A stretch of 64,000 bases of DNA from Aeromonas piscicola (lineage in GTDB: Bacteria > Pseudomonadota > Gammaproteobacteria > Enterobacterales > Aeromonadaceae): NCBI RefSeq assembly GCF_000820005.1, contig NZ_CDBL01000073.1:142152-206151 (forward strand). The letters run 5' to 3'. Position numbers and translations under genes: made by a program. The notes beneath the pieces are model-generated. The model saw nothing but the letters and a program-made list of their open reading frames with translations. It did no database searches and was not told the origin of the DNA. Of this stretch, positions 17,473 to 24,929 are shown piece after piece; positions within the stretch are counted from its first letter, which is position 1; each line of letters opens with the position of its first letter.

Positions 17473-18846
17473 ATGCATACTCTGGAACAGCTGCGTGCGG
17501 GTGAACTGTGCGGCGCCCGCCATCTGAAGCTCTCGGAAAATCTCGTGGAGTTCCCACCCGAGATCCTCAGCCTTAAAGAGACGCTTGAGGTGCTGGATCT
17601 GACCGGCAACCAGCTAAGCTCGCTCCCTGACGAGCTGGCCGGTTTCAGCAAACTGCGCATCATTTTCTGCTCCGAGAATCGCTTTACCGTGCTGCCCGAG
17701 GTGCTGGGGCGCTGCCCGGCACTCACCATGGTGGGCTTCAAGGCCAACCAGATTTCCACAGTCCCCGCCGCGTCGCTGCCAGTGGGCTTGCGTTGGCTGA
17801 TCCTGACTGACAACGCCATCGAACAGTTGCCCGATGAGTTGGGTCAGTGCGCCGCCCTGCAAAAGCTGATGCTGGCGGGTAATCGCCTGCGCGAGCTGCC
17901 TGCCAGCCTTGCCAACTGCAGTAATCTGGAGCTGCTGCGGATCGCCGCCAACCGCATTGAGCGCTTCCCCGACTGGCTGCTGGCGCTGCCGCGCCTCGCC
18001 TGGCTCGCCTATTCCGGCAACCCTTTTAGCGAGAGGGAGGAGGCGCGGGCCATCGATGTGGATCATGTGGCTCATATCGCCCCAGTGCCGTGGCGGGCGC
18101 TTGAGTTGGGTGAGCTGCTGGGGCAGGGGGCCTCTGGGGTGATCCACAGTGCCACCCGCATCACTTGCGACGGATTGCAGGGTAACGGGCCGCGCTCGGT
18201 GGCGGTCAAGCTGTTCAAGGGGACTGTGACCAGCGATGGCTTGCCCCATTGCGAGATGGCGGCGTCGCTGGCGGCCGGCACTCATCCCAACCTGATCAGG
18301 GTGTTGGGGAAGGTGGCGGATCACCCCTCCGGCATGCCGGCGCTGGTGATGGAACTGATAGACCCAACGTTTGCCAATCTGGCGGGCCCGCCGAGTCTGG
18401 ACTCCTGCACTCGCGACGTCTATCCCGCAGGGTTGTCGTTCCCCCCGGCTGCCGTGCTCGCCATGGCGCAGGGCATAGCGGCTGCCGCGGGGCATCTGCA
18501 TGAGCGAGGCATCATGCACGGCGATCTCTATGGCCATAACATACTGCACTCCTTGCAAGGGAAGGGTCAGGTGCTGCTCGGCGATTTTGGCGCTGCCTCT
18601 TGCTACGACCGCACGGAATGCGTGCTGGCCGAGGGGCTGGAGCGGATAGAGGTGAGGGCCTTTGGCTGCCTGCTGGACGAGTTGCTGGCACGCTGCCAGC
18701 CACAGAGCGAGGCACTGCAGGATCTTGCCCTGCTGGCTCGGGCATGCCTCTGCGAGCAGGTGTTGCAGCGACCCTCGTTCGCGCAGATCTCGGCCAGGAT
18801 AACGGCAGTGGCGGCCATGATGGAGGCCGAGCCCGTCTGTGCCTGA
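17473..18846 (+). CDS. Leucine-rich-repeat protein with C-terminal protein kinase domain
   Basis: A 457-residue soluble protein. Residues 14-185 hold about seven leucine-rich repeats of the LxxLxLxxNxLxxLP type (for example LEVLDLTGNQLSSLPDEL). Residues 208-450 form a Ser/Thr kinase-like domain: glycine loop GQGASG (217-222), lysine K246 in VAVKLF, catalytic HGDLYGHN (349-356) and DFG (371-373). All main catalytic residues are present, though the usual HRD is HGD, so activity is plausible. LRR plus kinase is a eukaryote-like combination found in scattered proteobacteria; substrates are unknown to me. G+C matches the chromosome, so it is not part of the A+T-rich island before it. ATG at 17473 follows GAGAAACGG. 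Not in an operon. Confidence 0.8.
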   Translation: MHTLEQLRAGELCGARHLKLSENLVEFPPEILSLKETLEVLDLTGNQLSSLPDELAGFSKLRIIFCSENRFTVLPEVLGRCPALTMVGFKANQISTVPAASLPVGLRWLILTDNAIEQLPDELGQCAALQKLMLAGNRLRELPASLANCSNLELLRIAANRIERFPDWLLALPRLAWLAYSGNPFSEREEARAIDVDHVAHIAPVPWRALELGELLGQGASGVIHSATRITCDGLQGNGPRSVAVKLFKGTVTSDGLPHCEMAASLAAGTHPNLIRVLGKVADHPSGMPALVMELIDPTFANLAGPPSLDSCTRDVYPAGLSFPPAAVLAMAQGIAAAAGHLHERGIMHGDLYGHNILHSLQGKGQVLLGDFGAASCYDRTECVLAEGLERIEVRAFGCLLDELLARCQPQSEALQDLALLARACLCEQVLQRPSFAQISARITAVAAMMEAEPVCA

Positions 18847-18988
18847 GCCTGCGCGATGAGCGGGCATCTGACTGCGAGCAGGGGCTGCACAGCAGGCAGC
18901 AGACTCCCATGACACAAAGATGTCAAAAAGACGCCTTGGAGCGTCGTTTCATGTTGCAATCGTTTTTCTGGCAAAAATCACCCATCGG

Positions 18989-19015
18989 CCCGGCGCAAGG
19001 CTTGCGTGCGCCGGG
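18989..19015 (+). terminator. Hairpin between LRR-kinase and tpm
   Basis: Stem CCCGGCGCA / TGCGCCGGG of 9 bp with an alternative inner stem CGCAAG / CTTGCG. T-tract absent. An additional imperfect hairpin GACGCC...GCGTC lies at 18932-18950, similar to the guaA terminator, and is the better candidate for ending the LRR-kinase transcript. Confidence 0.45.
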
Positions 19016-19060
19016 TTAAGTTGTGATATTGAGGCATCTTCAGGTAACAGGGGTATTAGG

Positions 19061-19708
19061 ATGGAAGCTGCGTTTTGGCATCAGCGTTGGAAAGAGAACC
19101 GGATTGGCTTTCATCAGGCAGACTTCAATCGCTGGCTGCAATCCTGGTGGTCTGCCCAGCAACAGGATGAACCCGTGCTGGTGCCCCTGTGTGGCAAATC
19201 CCGCGACATGCTCTGGCTCAATGGCCTGGGCCACCCCATCGATGGCTTCGAGCTCTCGGCGCTCGCCATCGAGCAGTTTTTCAGTGAAAACCAGCTCACC
19301 GATACCCTCAGCGAGCTGGGCCCCTATCAGTGTCATCAGCACGGTTCCCTGCGCATCCATCAGGGGGATTTTTTTGCCGCCCCCGAGCTGGGGCGTCGCT
19401 ACCGGCTGGCTTATGACAGGGCGGCGCTGATCGCTTTGCCAACGGAGATGTGCCGCCAGTATGCGGAGCTGATGAGCCGCCTGATGGAAACCGGTGGTCA
19501 GATCCTGCTGGTGACCCTGGAGTATCAGCCGGAGCAGCAGAAACAGCCGCCCTTCTCGGTGGGGGAGATGGAAGTGCGCACCCTGTTCGAGCGCGATTTT
19601 CGGGTGGAGGTGCTGGGCAGGGCGGCAGAGGTGGATCACCCCAGAGTGCTCTCCGGCCAGCTCTCCTATTTCGATGAAGTGGCCTATCGCCTGATCCGCC
19701 GGGGCTGA
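19061..19708 (+). CDS. tpm: Thiopurine S-methyltransferase
   Basis: A 215-residue SAM-dependent methyltransferase matching bacterial TPMT: start MEAAFWHQRWKENRIGFHQ, SAM-binding region VPLCGKSRDMLWL (about 42-54), DRAALIALP and a C-terminal PRVLSGQLSYFDEVAYRLI. It methylates thiopurines and, in bacteria, inorganic selenium and tellurium oxyanions, giving volatile or less toxic products. The frame is open further upstream, but the ATG at 19061 is the family start and has AGGGG in front. Typical length is 217-218. Single-gene unit. Confidence 0.9.
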   Translation: MEAAFWHQRWKENRIGFHQADFNRWLQSWWSAQQQDEPVLVPLCGKSRDMLWLNGLGHPIDGFELSALAIEQFFSENQLTDTLSELGPYQCHQHGSLRIHQGDFFAAPELGRRYRLAYDRAALIALPTEMCRQYAELMSRLMETGGQILLVTLEYQPEQQKQPPFSVGEMEVRTLFERDFRVEVLGRAAEVDHPRVLSGQLSYFDEVAYRLIRRG

Positions 19709-19772
19709 GGCGCAGTTGAAAGTGTGATCCCGCGCGACAAAGCCGCAGGTCACGGACTCTTTGCTACCTCCT

Positions 19773-19786
19773 TTGACATAGATCAA
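19773..19786 (+). promoter_or_regulatory. FNR-type box driving the candidate small RNA
   Basis: TTGACATAGATCAA differs at one base from the FNR consensus TTGATnnnnATCAA. A -10-like TAAGAT follows at 19809-19814. A start at about 19821 places the box centre at exactly -41.5, the class II activation position. Confidence 0.65.
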
Positions 19787-19820
19787 CGTGGCAAGGGAGG
19801 GGAGTGCCTAAGATGAGCCT

Positions 19821-19980
19821 GTTTCTCAATCACTGTTGGCATCGGCAGATGAGCTCTGGTTTGAACCATATGGCCGATCATCAACTCAGTGTCTGATTTT
19901 CACGCTCATGTTCACTTTTGGCGGCTTAGGTCGCAATTGATTATGGTTTTTCCAGCCGACCCCCAGGGGTCGGCTTTTTA
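19821..19980 (+). ncRNA. Candidate FNR-activated small RNA, FnrS-like
   Basis: The predicted transcript of about 160 nt starts 41.5 bp after the FNR box centre and ends in a strong terminator. Its 5' part folds into a long hairpin: CACTG, TTG and ATCGGC (19831-19846) pair in order with GCCGAT, CAA and CAGTG (19873-19891). A U-rich unpaired stretch follows, then CAATTGATT (19935-19943) and the terminator with GTCGGCTTTTT. From memory, E. coli FnrS has CAATTGATT at a similar distance from a terminator ending in GTCGGCTTTT. A 27-codon frame at 19813-19896 begins inside the -10 box, so it would not be translated from this promoter. Expected role: repression of aerobic-metabolism mRNAs without oxygen. 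This is inference; no expression evidence exists here. Confidence 0.55.
19954..19980 (+). terminator. Rho-independent terminator of the candidate small RNA
   Basis: AGCCGACCC / GGGTCGGCT, 9-bp stem with CCAG loop, followed by TTTTTATT. It is the only strong terminator between tpm and the convergent peptidase gene. Confidence 0.85.
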
Positions 19981-20015
19981 TTGGGCGGGAATTGCTGATG
20001 GACAAGTATGCCTGC

Positions 20016-22805
20016 TCAGGCCTCGAAGGTGCTGGCGTTGAGTCGAAACGCCTTGGGGTCGTCGATAAACTGGCCCGTGATGCGCTCGTCGTGTTCGTGA
20101 CCCTGGCCATAGCTGCAGAGGATCAGCCTGTCCGAGGTGCGTGAGCGCAGCTGTATGATGAAGCGCACCAGATCGGCGCGGCTCAGTATGCCCACCTCCT
20201 CGCACACCCTTTCCCGCTGATCGAAGCCCAGATCCTTGTTGCCTATGCTGACCCAGAGCCGCTGGCCGCGACTGCGCAGGTTGGCATCCCGTTCGCTCAG
20301 CTGGGCCTGCAGGCCCACCTTGCTGTCTTGCCACTGTTGCTCGGTCAGCTCCAGCATGGCCAGCGGGAAGAGGTCGATGAACTCTTCCACCGCATCCAGC
20401 AAGTGCTGGGGCCCTGCCACTGGCGACTGGATATAGAAGATGAGGCCGGGGTGACGGTTGAGGGGCAGGTTGCCGGCACCTACCACGTACCCCAGCTGCT
20501 GGCGGGTACGCAGCTCATGGAAGAAGGTGGACGACATTATGTGGTTGGCCAGGGTGAAGCAGGCGAGATCCCGCGCCCGGGTGGTGCGGGACTGGTAGTA
20601 GACCAGCAGCGCCGAATCTTCATGCTCGCACCCCTGCTCGCGAATGAGGGTGCCCCTGTTTTGAATGGAGATGAGCGGGCGGCGGGTCTCGGCACTGGGC
20701 TGGCTGTGGGTGCCAAGGTGGCGCTCCAGCAGGGCGGCCAGTTCGAGCGCCTCGGCGGCATTCCAGTCACCGTGAACCAGCGCCTCTATGTGTACCTCCC
20801 CGAACAGCTTGGCGACAAACGCCGGCATCTCACCGAGTTCCACGGTGCGCAGATGGCGCAGCAACTGCTCGAACGGCGGGTTGTTTGGTTGCAGCAAACT
20901 GGTGAGCTGGTTGAACAGCTGGGAGATGGGCCGCGCCTTGGACTGGTTGTCCCAGTTGCGGATGAGCTGCTCTTTTATCTCGGAGAAGCGGCCCGGATCC
21001 GGATAGCCCAGGGTGCGGTTGCCGAGGATCATGTCGAGCAGCAGGGGTTGCTTGTCGGCAAAGCCGCTCAGGTTGATGGTAAAGCCGCCCTGATGGGCAT
21101 AGATCTGGTAGCCCAGCCCCGCCAGCTCCGCCGGATAGGTGAGGGCGTTGAGGTGATCGGTGAGCAGCTCTACCGCAAGCCGTGCCATGGCGATGTGGCG
21201 CGGGCTTTTGACCGCGTGCTCGCTGTCGATGGAGATGTAGAGATTGCCCTTGGGCACGCTGAACTGATGCTCGTGCAGATGCCAGAGCCGAAACCCGGGC
21301 CTGTCGATGATGCAGGCGGGCATGTCGGCCTGCAGCGCTGGCTGGCGCGGATCGAGCCGGTTGCTGATAAAAGGGTTCGGCAAGGGCAGGGTGAGGGCCG
21401 GATCAGGTTCGCTCTGCTGCCAGTGGATCTTTTCCGCCTCCGTGATGATGTCGACGCCATAGGGGGTCTGATACCAGCGGGCCAGGCGATCCGTGGCCAG
21501 CTCCGGCGCCGTGATGGTCATGCGCAGATTGTGTGGCGTGAGCTTGGCGAGCAGGCGGTGGATCAGCGCCTCGTCGTATTCGCGCATCATGTAATCGCCG
21601 TAGAGCAGATCCTCGGGCGTGTAGCTGAACAGGTTCAACACCAGCCCGGAGACGGTGTCGAGGGCCCGGCCCCGCTCCTGAAAGCGGAACGCCGACTCGA
21701 GCACGGTGCGCTTCTCTTCGTAGCGCCAGCTCTCCACCCCGCCGCGCTCGATGAGCTTCAGGTAGCCGAACAGGGCGGCCACTATCTCGTTGACGTGTTC
21801 GAGCCCAAGCGGCGTGAGGCCGAAACTCACCCCGAAATCCTTGAAGTTGGCGCCGCTGATGCCGCCCCCGGCGGAGAGCTGGTTGACCCAGCCTTTTGCT
21901 TTCAGCAGGGAGAGCAGACTGCCATCCCCTTCATAGCCGATGAGGTGGCTCAGGAAGGTGAGGGGTTTTTTGTCATAAAACTCATCCACATTGGGCAGCG
22001 GAAAGGTCAGCGCCAGCTTGCGGGTTTCCTTGACCGGATTGATGCGGATGCGGATGCCGAGATCGTCGAGGCGATAGAGGGGGGGCGTCAGTGCCGGTAT
22101 TCCCAAATTGCGATTCAAAATGGGAGCGAAAAAGCGATCGCACCAAGCCATCTGGGTCTTTATGGATTCAGGCGAGATCATCACCAGCGCCATGCGATCC
22201 GCGCTGTAGTGAGATTCGTAGAACCGGATGAGATCGGCGCGCAGATCCCGACCGGGCAGATCCGCCAGGGTATCCAGGTTGCCGACCGAGAACTTGGAGA
22301 AAGGGTGGGCCGGGTTGACCGTCTCTTTATGTACCTGGTAGCTGCGGCGCACATCGTCCTGCAGCTTGAGGCGGTACTCGGAGTCGACCGCGTTGCGCTC
22401 CTTGTCCACCCACTCGGGGGTGAAGGTGGGGCAGATGAAGAACTGGGAAAAACGGTCGAGACCGGCCTCGAAGAAGCCGGTGTCTATCTCGAAAAAGAAG
22501 TTGGTGAACTCGGTGCCGGTCCAGGCATTGTTGCTACCGCCATGACGGCTCATAAATTGCTGGTACTCACCAGGCTTGGGATAAGTGCGGGTACCAAGGA
22601 ACAGCATATGCTCAAGGAAATGAGCCATCCCCTGCCGATCGGCCGGATCGTCGAAATGACCGGTGTTGACGGCCAAGGAAGCGGCAGACTTGTCGGTATC
22701 GGGATCGCAGATCAACAAGACCCTGAGCCGGTTTGCCAGCTCCAGATAGTGATATTGCCGATGGTCATTAGGGCTGGCATATGGGCTCATTGGCGCGTGA
22801 CTCAT
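20016..22805 (-). CDS. Pitrilysin/insulinase family (M16) zinc peptidase
   Basis: A 929-residue M16A peptidase. The inverted zinc motif HFLEH is at 62-66 (H62, E65 catalytic, H66), the third ligand is the glutamate in RNAVDSEYRLKLQDD some 75 residues on. Three further M16 domains follow; the final one has SRTTRARDLACFTLANHI and QLGYVVGAG. Homologous to E. coli PtrA (962 residues), but the N-terminus MSHAPMSPYASPNDHRQYHYL has no signal peptide, so this enzyme is predicted to be cytoplasmic while PtrA is periplasmic. M16A enzymes degrade peptides and small proteins of a few kilodaltons inside a closed chamber. Divergent from sixA. The start ATG at 22805 is supported by family alignment; it has no upstream in-frame extension that would encode a signal sequence. 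Confidence 0.9.
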   Translation of the reverse strand: MSHAPMSPYASPNDHRQYHYLELANRLRVLLICDPDTDKSAASLAVNTGHFDDPADRQGMAHFLEHMLFLGTRTYPKPGEYQQFMSRHGGSNNAWTGTEFTNFFFEIDTGFFEAGLDRFSQFFICPTFTPEWVDKERNAVDSEYRLKLQDDVRRSYQVHKETVNPAHPFSKFSVGNLDTLADLPGRDLRADLIRFYESHYSADRMALVMISPESIKTQMAWCDRFFAPILNRNLGIPALTPPLYRLDDLGIRIRINPVKETRKLALTFPLPNVDEFYDKKPLTFLSHLIGYEGDGSLLSLLKAKGWVNQLSAGGGISGANFKDFGVSFGLTPLGLEHVNEIVAALFGYLKLIERGGVESWRYEEKRTVLESAFRFQERGRALDTVSGLVLNLFSYTPEDLLYGDYMMREYDEALIHRLLAKLTPHNLRMTITAPELATDRLARWYQTPYGVDIITEAEKIHWQQSEPDPALTLPLPNPFISNRLDPRQPALQADMPACIIDRPGFRLWHLHEHQFSVPKGNLYISIDSEHAVKSPRHIAMARLAVELLTDHLNALTYPAELAGLGYQIYAHQGGFTINLSGFADKQPLLLDMILGNRTLGYPDPGRFSEIKEQLIRNWDNQSKARPISQLFNQLTSLLQPNNPPFEQLLRHLRTVELGEMPAFVAKLFGEVHIEALVHGDWNAAEALELAALLERHLGTHSQPSAETRRPLISIQNRGTLIREQGCEHEDSALLVYYQSRTTRARDLACFTLANHIMSSTFFHELRTRQQLGYVVGAGNLPLNRHPGLIFYIQSPVAGPQHLLDAVEEFIDLFPLAMLELTEQQWQDSKVGLQAQLSERDANLRSRGQRLWVSIGNKDLGFDQRERVCEEVGILSRADLVRFIIQLRSRTSDRLILCSYGQGHEHDERITGQFIDDPKAFRLNASTFEA

Positions 22806-22952
22806 GTTGGATTTATTTGAATTTAAACATGATTATCGACCCCGCTATCCAGTGAGGCAAACCCTTTTCTGAGAGGTAGCGCAATTGTTTCCCCCGGCAT
22901 GGCGGGGTAAGATCCCCCCGCTATCAAAACAGGCCCCTTGGGCGAGGTTGTA

Positions 22953-23420
22953 ATGAAAATCTACATCATGCGTCATGGCCAGGCTGGCATGAATGCGAAA
23001 ACAGATGAACAGCGTCCACTGACCGAGCAGGGCATTGAAGAGTCCATCCACATGGCCAGTTGGCTGGCGCCCCAGCTGGACGGGGTACTGGATTTGGTGG
23101 TTCACAGCAATTATCTGCGCGCCAGACAAACCTGGCAGAGCATATGCAGTGAATTGCCCAAGGCCACCAAGGTCGAAGAGAGCAAGGAGATCACTCCCTA
23201 TGGGGATCCTGCTTTTGTCGCAAGCTATCTCACTGCGTTGGCGGCAACACATGACCATATTTTGATGGTCAGCCACCTGCCACTGGTGGGCTATCTGGTG
23301 CAGAGCCTCTGCCCGGCGGCAGGTGCCCCCATGTTTGCCACGTCAGGCATGGCCTGTATCGAATGGCAAGATGGCAAGGGGGTATTGCTCTGGCTGGAAG
23401 GACCACATACAATACGCTAA
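22953..23420 (+). CDS. sixA: Phosphohistidine phosphatase SixA
   Basis: A 155-residue histidine phosphatase of the phosphoglycerate-mutase fold. The catalytic RHG triplet is R7-H8-G9 in MKIYIMRHGQAG; second conserved arginine in NYLRARQTW and a second histidine in MVSHLPLVGYL. E. coli SixA (161 residues) removes phosphate from histidine in phosphorelay proteins, notably the nitrogen phosphotransferase NPr. GGGCGAGG precedes the ATG at 22953, deciding this start over an upstream frame extension. Confidence 0.9.
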   Translation: MKIYIMRHGQAGMNAKTDEQRPLTEQGIEESIHMASWLAPQLDGVLDLVVHSNYLRARQTWQSICSELPKATKVEESKEITPYGDPAFVASYLTALAATHDHILMVSHLPLVGYLVQSLCPAAGAPMFATSGMACIEWQDGKGVLLWLEGPHTIR

Positions 23421-23553
23421 AAGTTAATAAAAAGTTATAAATTGGTTTTTTGGGGAAGAGAGTCGCGATTTTTCCGGATTTTTATAAAGAATTTACGGAA
23501 TTATTTCGCAGAAGCTGCTGTCATACGGATACAACTGCAAGAGGTTGCAAACG

Positions 23554-23760
23554 ATGAGAGTGTTCAAGAAGTACCTGCCACTGATGGTGGCAAAACATGT
23601 CAAAACCTTCTTCAAGGGACGGATCTATATCCACGGCAGGGGGCGTTTTGATTTCCAGTCAGGCTTGCTGATGATGCCAACGCCAGCTGACATTCCCCAC
23701 CGCCAGACCGTGGTCGAGGTCAACGCCATGATCTCCAGACTGCACATGGATGCGGCGTGA
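23554..23760 (+). CDS. Small conserved protein of unknown function
   Basis: A 68-residue basic protein (MRVFKKYLPLMVAKHVKTFF at the start) with many Lys and Arg residues and no signal peptide or clear helix. Its second part, GRIYIHGRGRFDFQSGLLMMP, looks like a beta-rich fold. AGAGG lies eight bases before the ATG. It follows sixA by 133 bp of A+T-rich DNA and ends before a strong terminator, so it is probably a real, separately transcribed gene. I recognise no named family. Confidence 0.65.
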   Translation: MRVFKKYLPLMVAKHVKTFFKGRIYIHGRGRFDFQSGLLMMPTPADIPHRQTVVEVNAMISRLHMDAA

Positions 23761-23787
23761 TTATTTCACTATCCCATCCAGACGCTT

Positions 23788-23820
23788 CATGCCCGCCACC
23801 GTGCGGGCATGATTGTTTTT
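23788..23820 (+). terminator. Terminator after the small conserved gene
   Basis: Stem CATGCCCGC / GCGGGCATG, 6-nt loop, then ATTGTTTTT. Confidence 0.85.
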
Positions 23821-23961
23821 GGCCCTGATCTGCTCGAGTTGGCTCTGTTCGATTCCGTTTCAAACCTGCCTGCATTGGCAAGGCCGGCAAGCACTTGCTA
23901 ATCCTGTTTGCCTCTCTATACTCCCGCCGGAAATACCCGCTCGTTTTTTCTGGATATAGTG

Positions 23962-24882
23962 ATGCCCCTTGCCTTCTTGTTTCCCTTCTCCTGCATGGCC
24001 ATCTGGGCTGGCAACGCCATTGTCAGCAAGCTGGCGGTTGGGGTGCTCTCACCCGCGGCGCTGGCCTGGTCGCGCTGGATGGTGGCCGCCATCATCTTGA
24101 CGCCTTTCCTCGCGCACCGCGCCTGGCAGGATCGCGCCAAGCTGCGGGCCGGCTTCTATCAGCTGGCGGCGTTGGCCCTGCTCGGCATGGTGTTGAACCA
24201 GACCTTCGGCTACTACGCGGCGCAGACCCTGGGGGCGACCGAGATAGGTCTGATGATGGGGCTGACCCCGCTGATGACGGTGCTGCTCAGTATCTGGCTG
24301 CTGCGTGAGCGCCCCACCTGGGGCGCCCTGCTCGGCGGCGTCATCTCCATTCTGGGGCTGGCCATCTTGCTGGGGCAGGGGGATCCCTCCCGCTTGATCA
24401 CCCAGGGCATTCACATCGGCTCCGTCTATATGCTGCTGTCGGCGGCGACCTATGCGCTCTACAGCGTGCTGCTCAAGAAGTGGGATCTGGGGCTGGACAA
24501 CTGGTCCATGCTCTATGGCCAGGTGCTGTGCAGCCTGCTGTTTCTCACCCCATTTTACCTGCTGGTGGACGGGCAGTGGCCAGATGGCCGCGCGCTCTGG
24601 CTCATCCTCTACGCCGGTATCCCTACCTCGGCCTTGTCACCCTGGCTCTGGATGCAGGGCATAGCTCTGCTGGGGGCGAGCCGTACCGCCATCTTCATGA
24701 ACCTGTTGCCGGTGATGACGGCGGCGCTGGCCATCTGCTGGCTCGGGGAAAAGCTGACCAGTTATCACCTGATAGGGGGCGGCATGACGCTGCTCGGGGT
24801 CTTGCTGGCACAGCTGCTGGTGCAGCCTGTGGCGCTGCGTCGCCGAGCCAGGGTAGTGCTGGCGAGCTGTCGGGAAGATTGA
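23962..24882 (+). CDS. EamA-family (DMT) transporter
   Basis: A 306-residue inner-membrane protein with ten predicted helices in two EamA repeats, beginning MPLAFLFPFSCMAIWAGNAI. The internal repeat is visible: WSRWMVAAIILTPFL in the first half and LGASRTAIFMNLLPVMTAAL with AICWLGEKL in the second, the typical EamA end. Family members export amino acids, metabolites or drugs; the substrate cannot be told. I start it at the ATG 23962 with GGATAT upstream; an open frame from a TTG at 23908 would add 18 residues of unhelpful sequence. Single gene, convergent with the peptide-binding protein. Confidence 0.85.
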   Translation: MPLAFLFPFSCMAIWAGNAIVSKLAVGVLSPAALAWSRWMVAAIILTPFLAHRAWQDRAKLRAGFYQLAALALLGMVLNQTFGYYAAQTLGATEIGLMMGLTPLMTVLLSIWLLRERPTWGALLGGVISILGLAILLGQGDPSRLITQGIHIGSVYMLLSAATYALYSVLLKKWDLGLDNWSMLYGQVLCSLLFLTPFYLLVDGQWPDGRALWLILYAGIPTSALSPWLWMQGIALLGASRTAIFMNLLPVMTAALAICWLGEKLTSYHLIGGGMTLLGVLLAQLLVQPVALRRRARVVLASCRED

Positions 24883-24884
24883 AA

Positions 24885-24909
24885 AAAGACCGCCTTCGAG
24901 GCGGTCTTT
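24885..24909. terminator. Bidirectional terminator between EamA gene and oppA-like gene
   Basis: Stem AAAGACCGCC / GGCGGTCTTT with TTCGA loop; T runs on both strands. It lies between two convergent genes. Confidence 0.9.
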
Positions 24910-24929
24910 CTGTCTAGGGGGTCAGGGCG

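Noticed and set aside
19813-19896. A 27-codon frame with a purine-rich upstream stretch between tpm and the peptidase gene
   Set aside because: Its ATG lies inside the -10 element of the FNR-type promoter, so the RNA made from that promoter starts after it; the region fits a structured RNA better.
20328-22820. An 830-codon frame antisense to the pitrilysin-family gene
   Set aside because: Mirror frame of a strongly supported M16 peptidase; sequence shows no domain.
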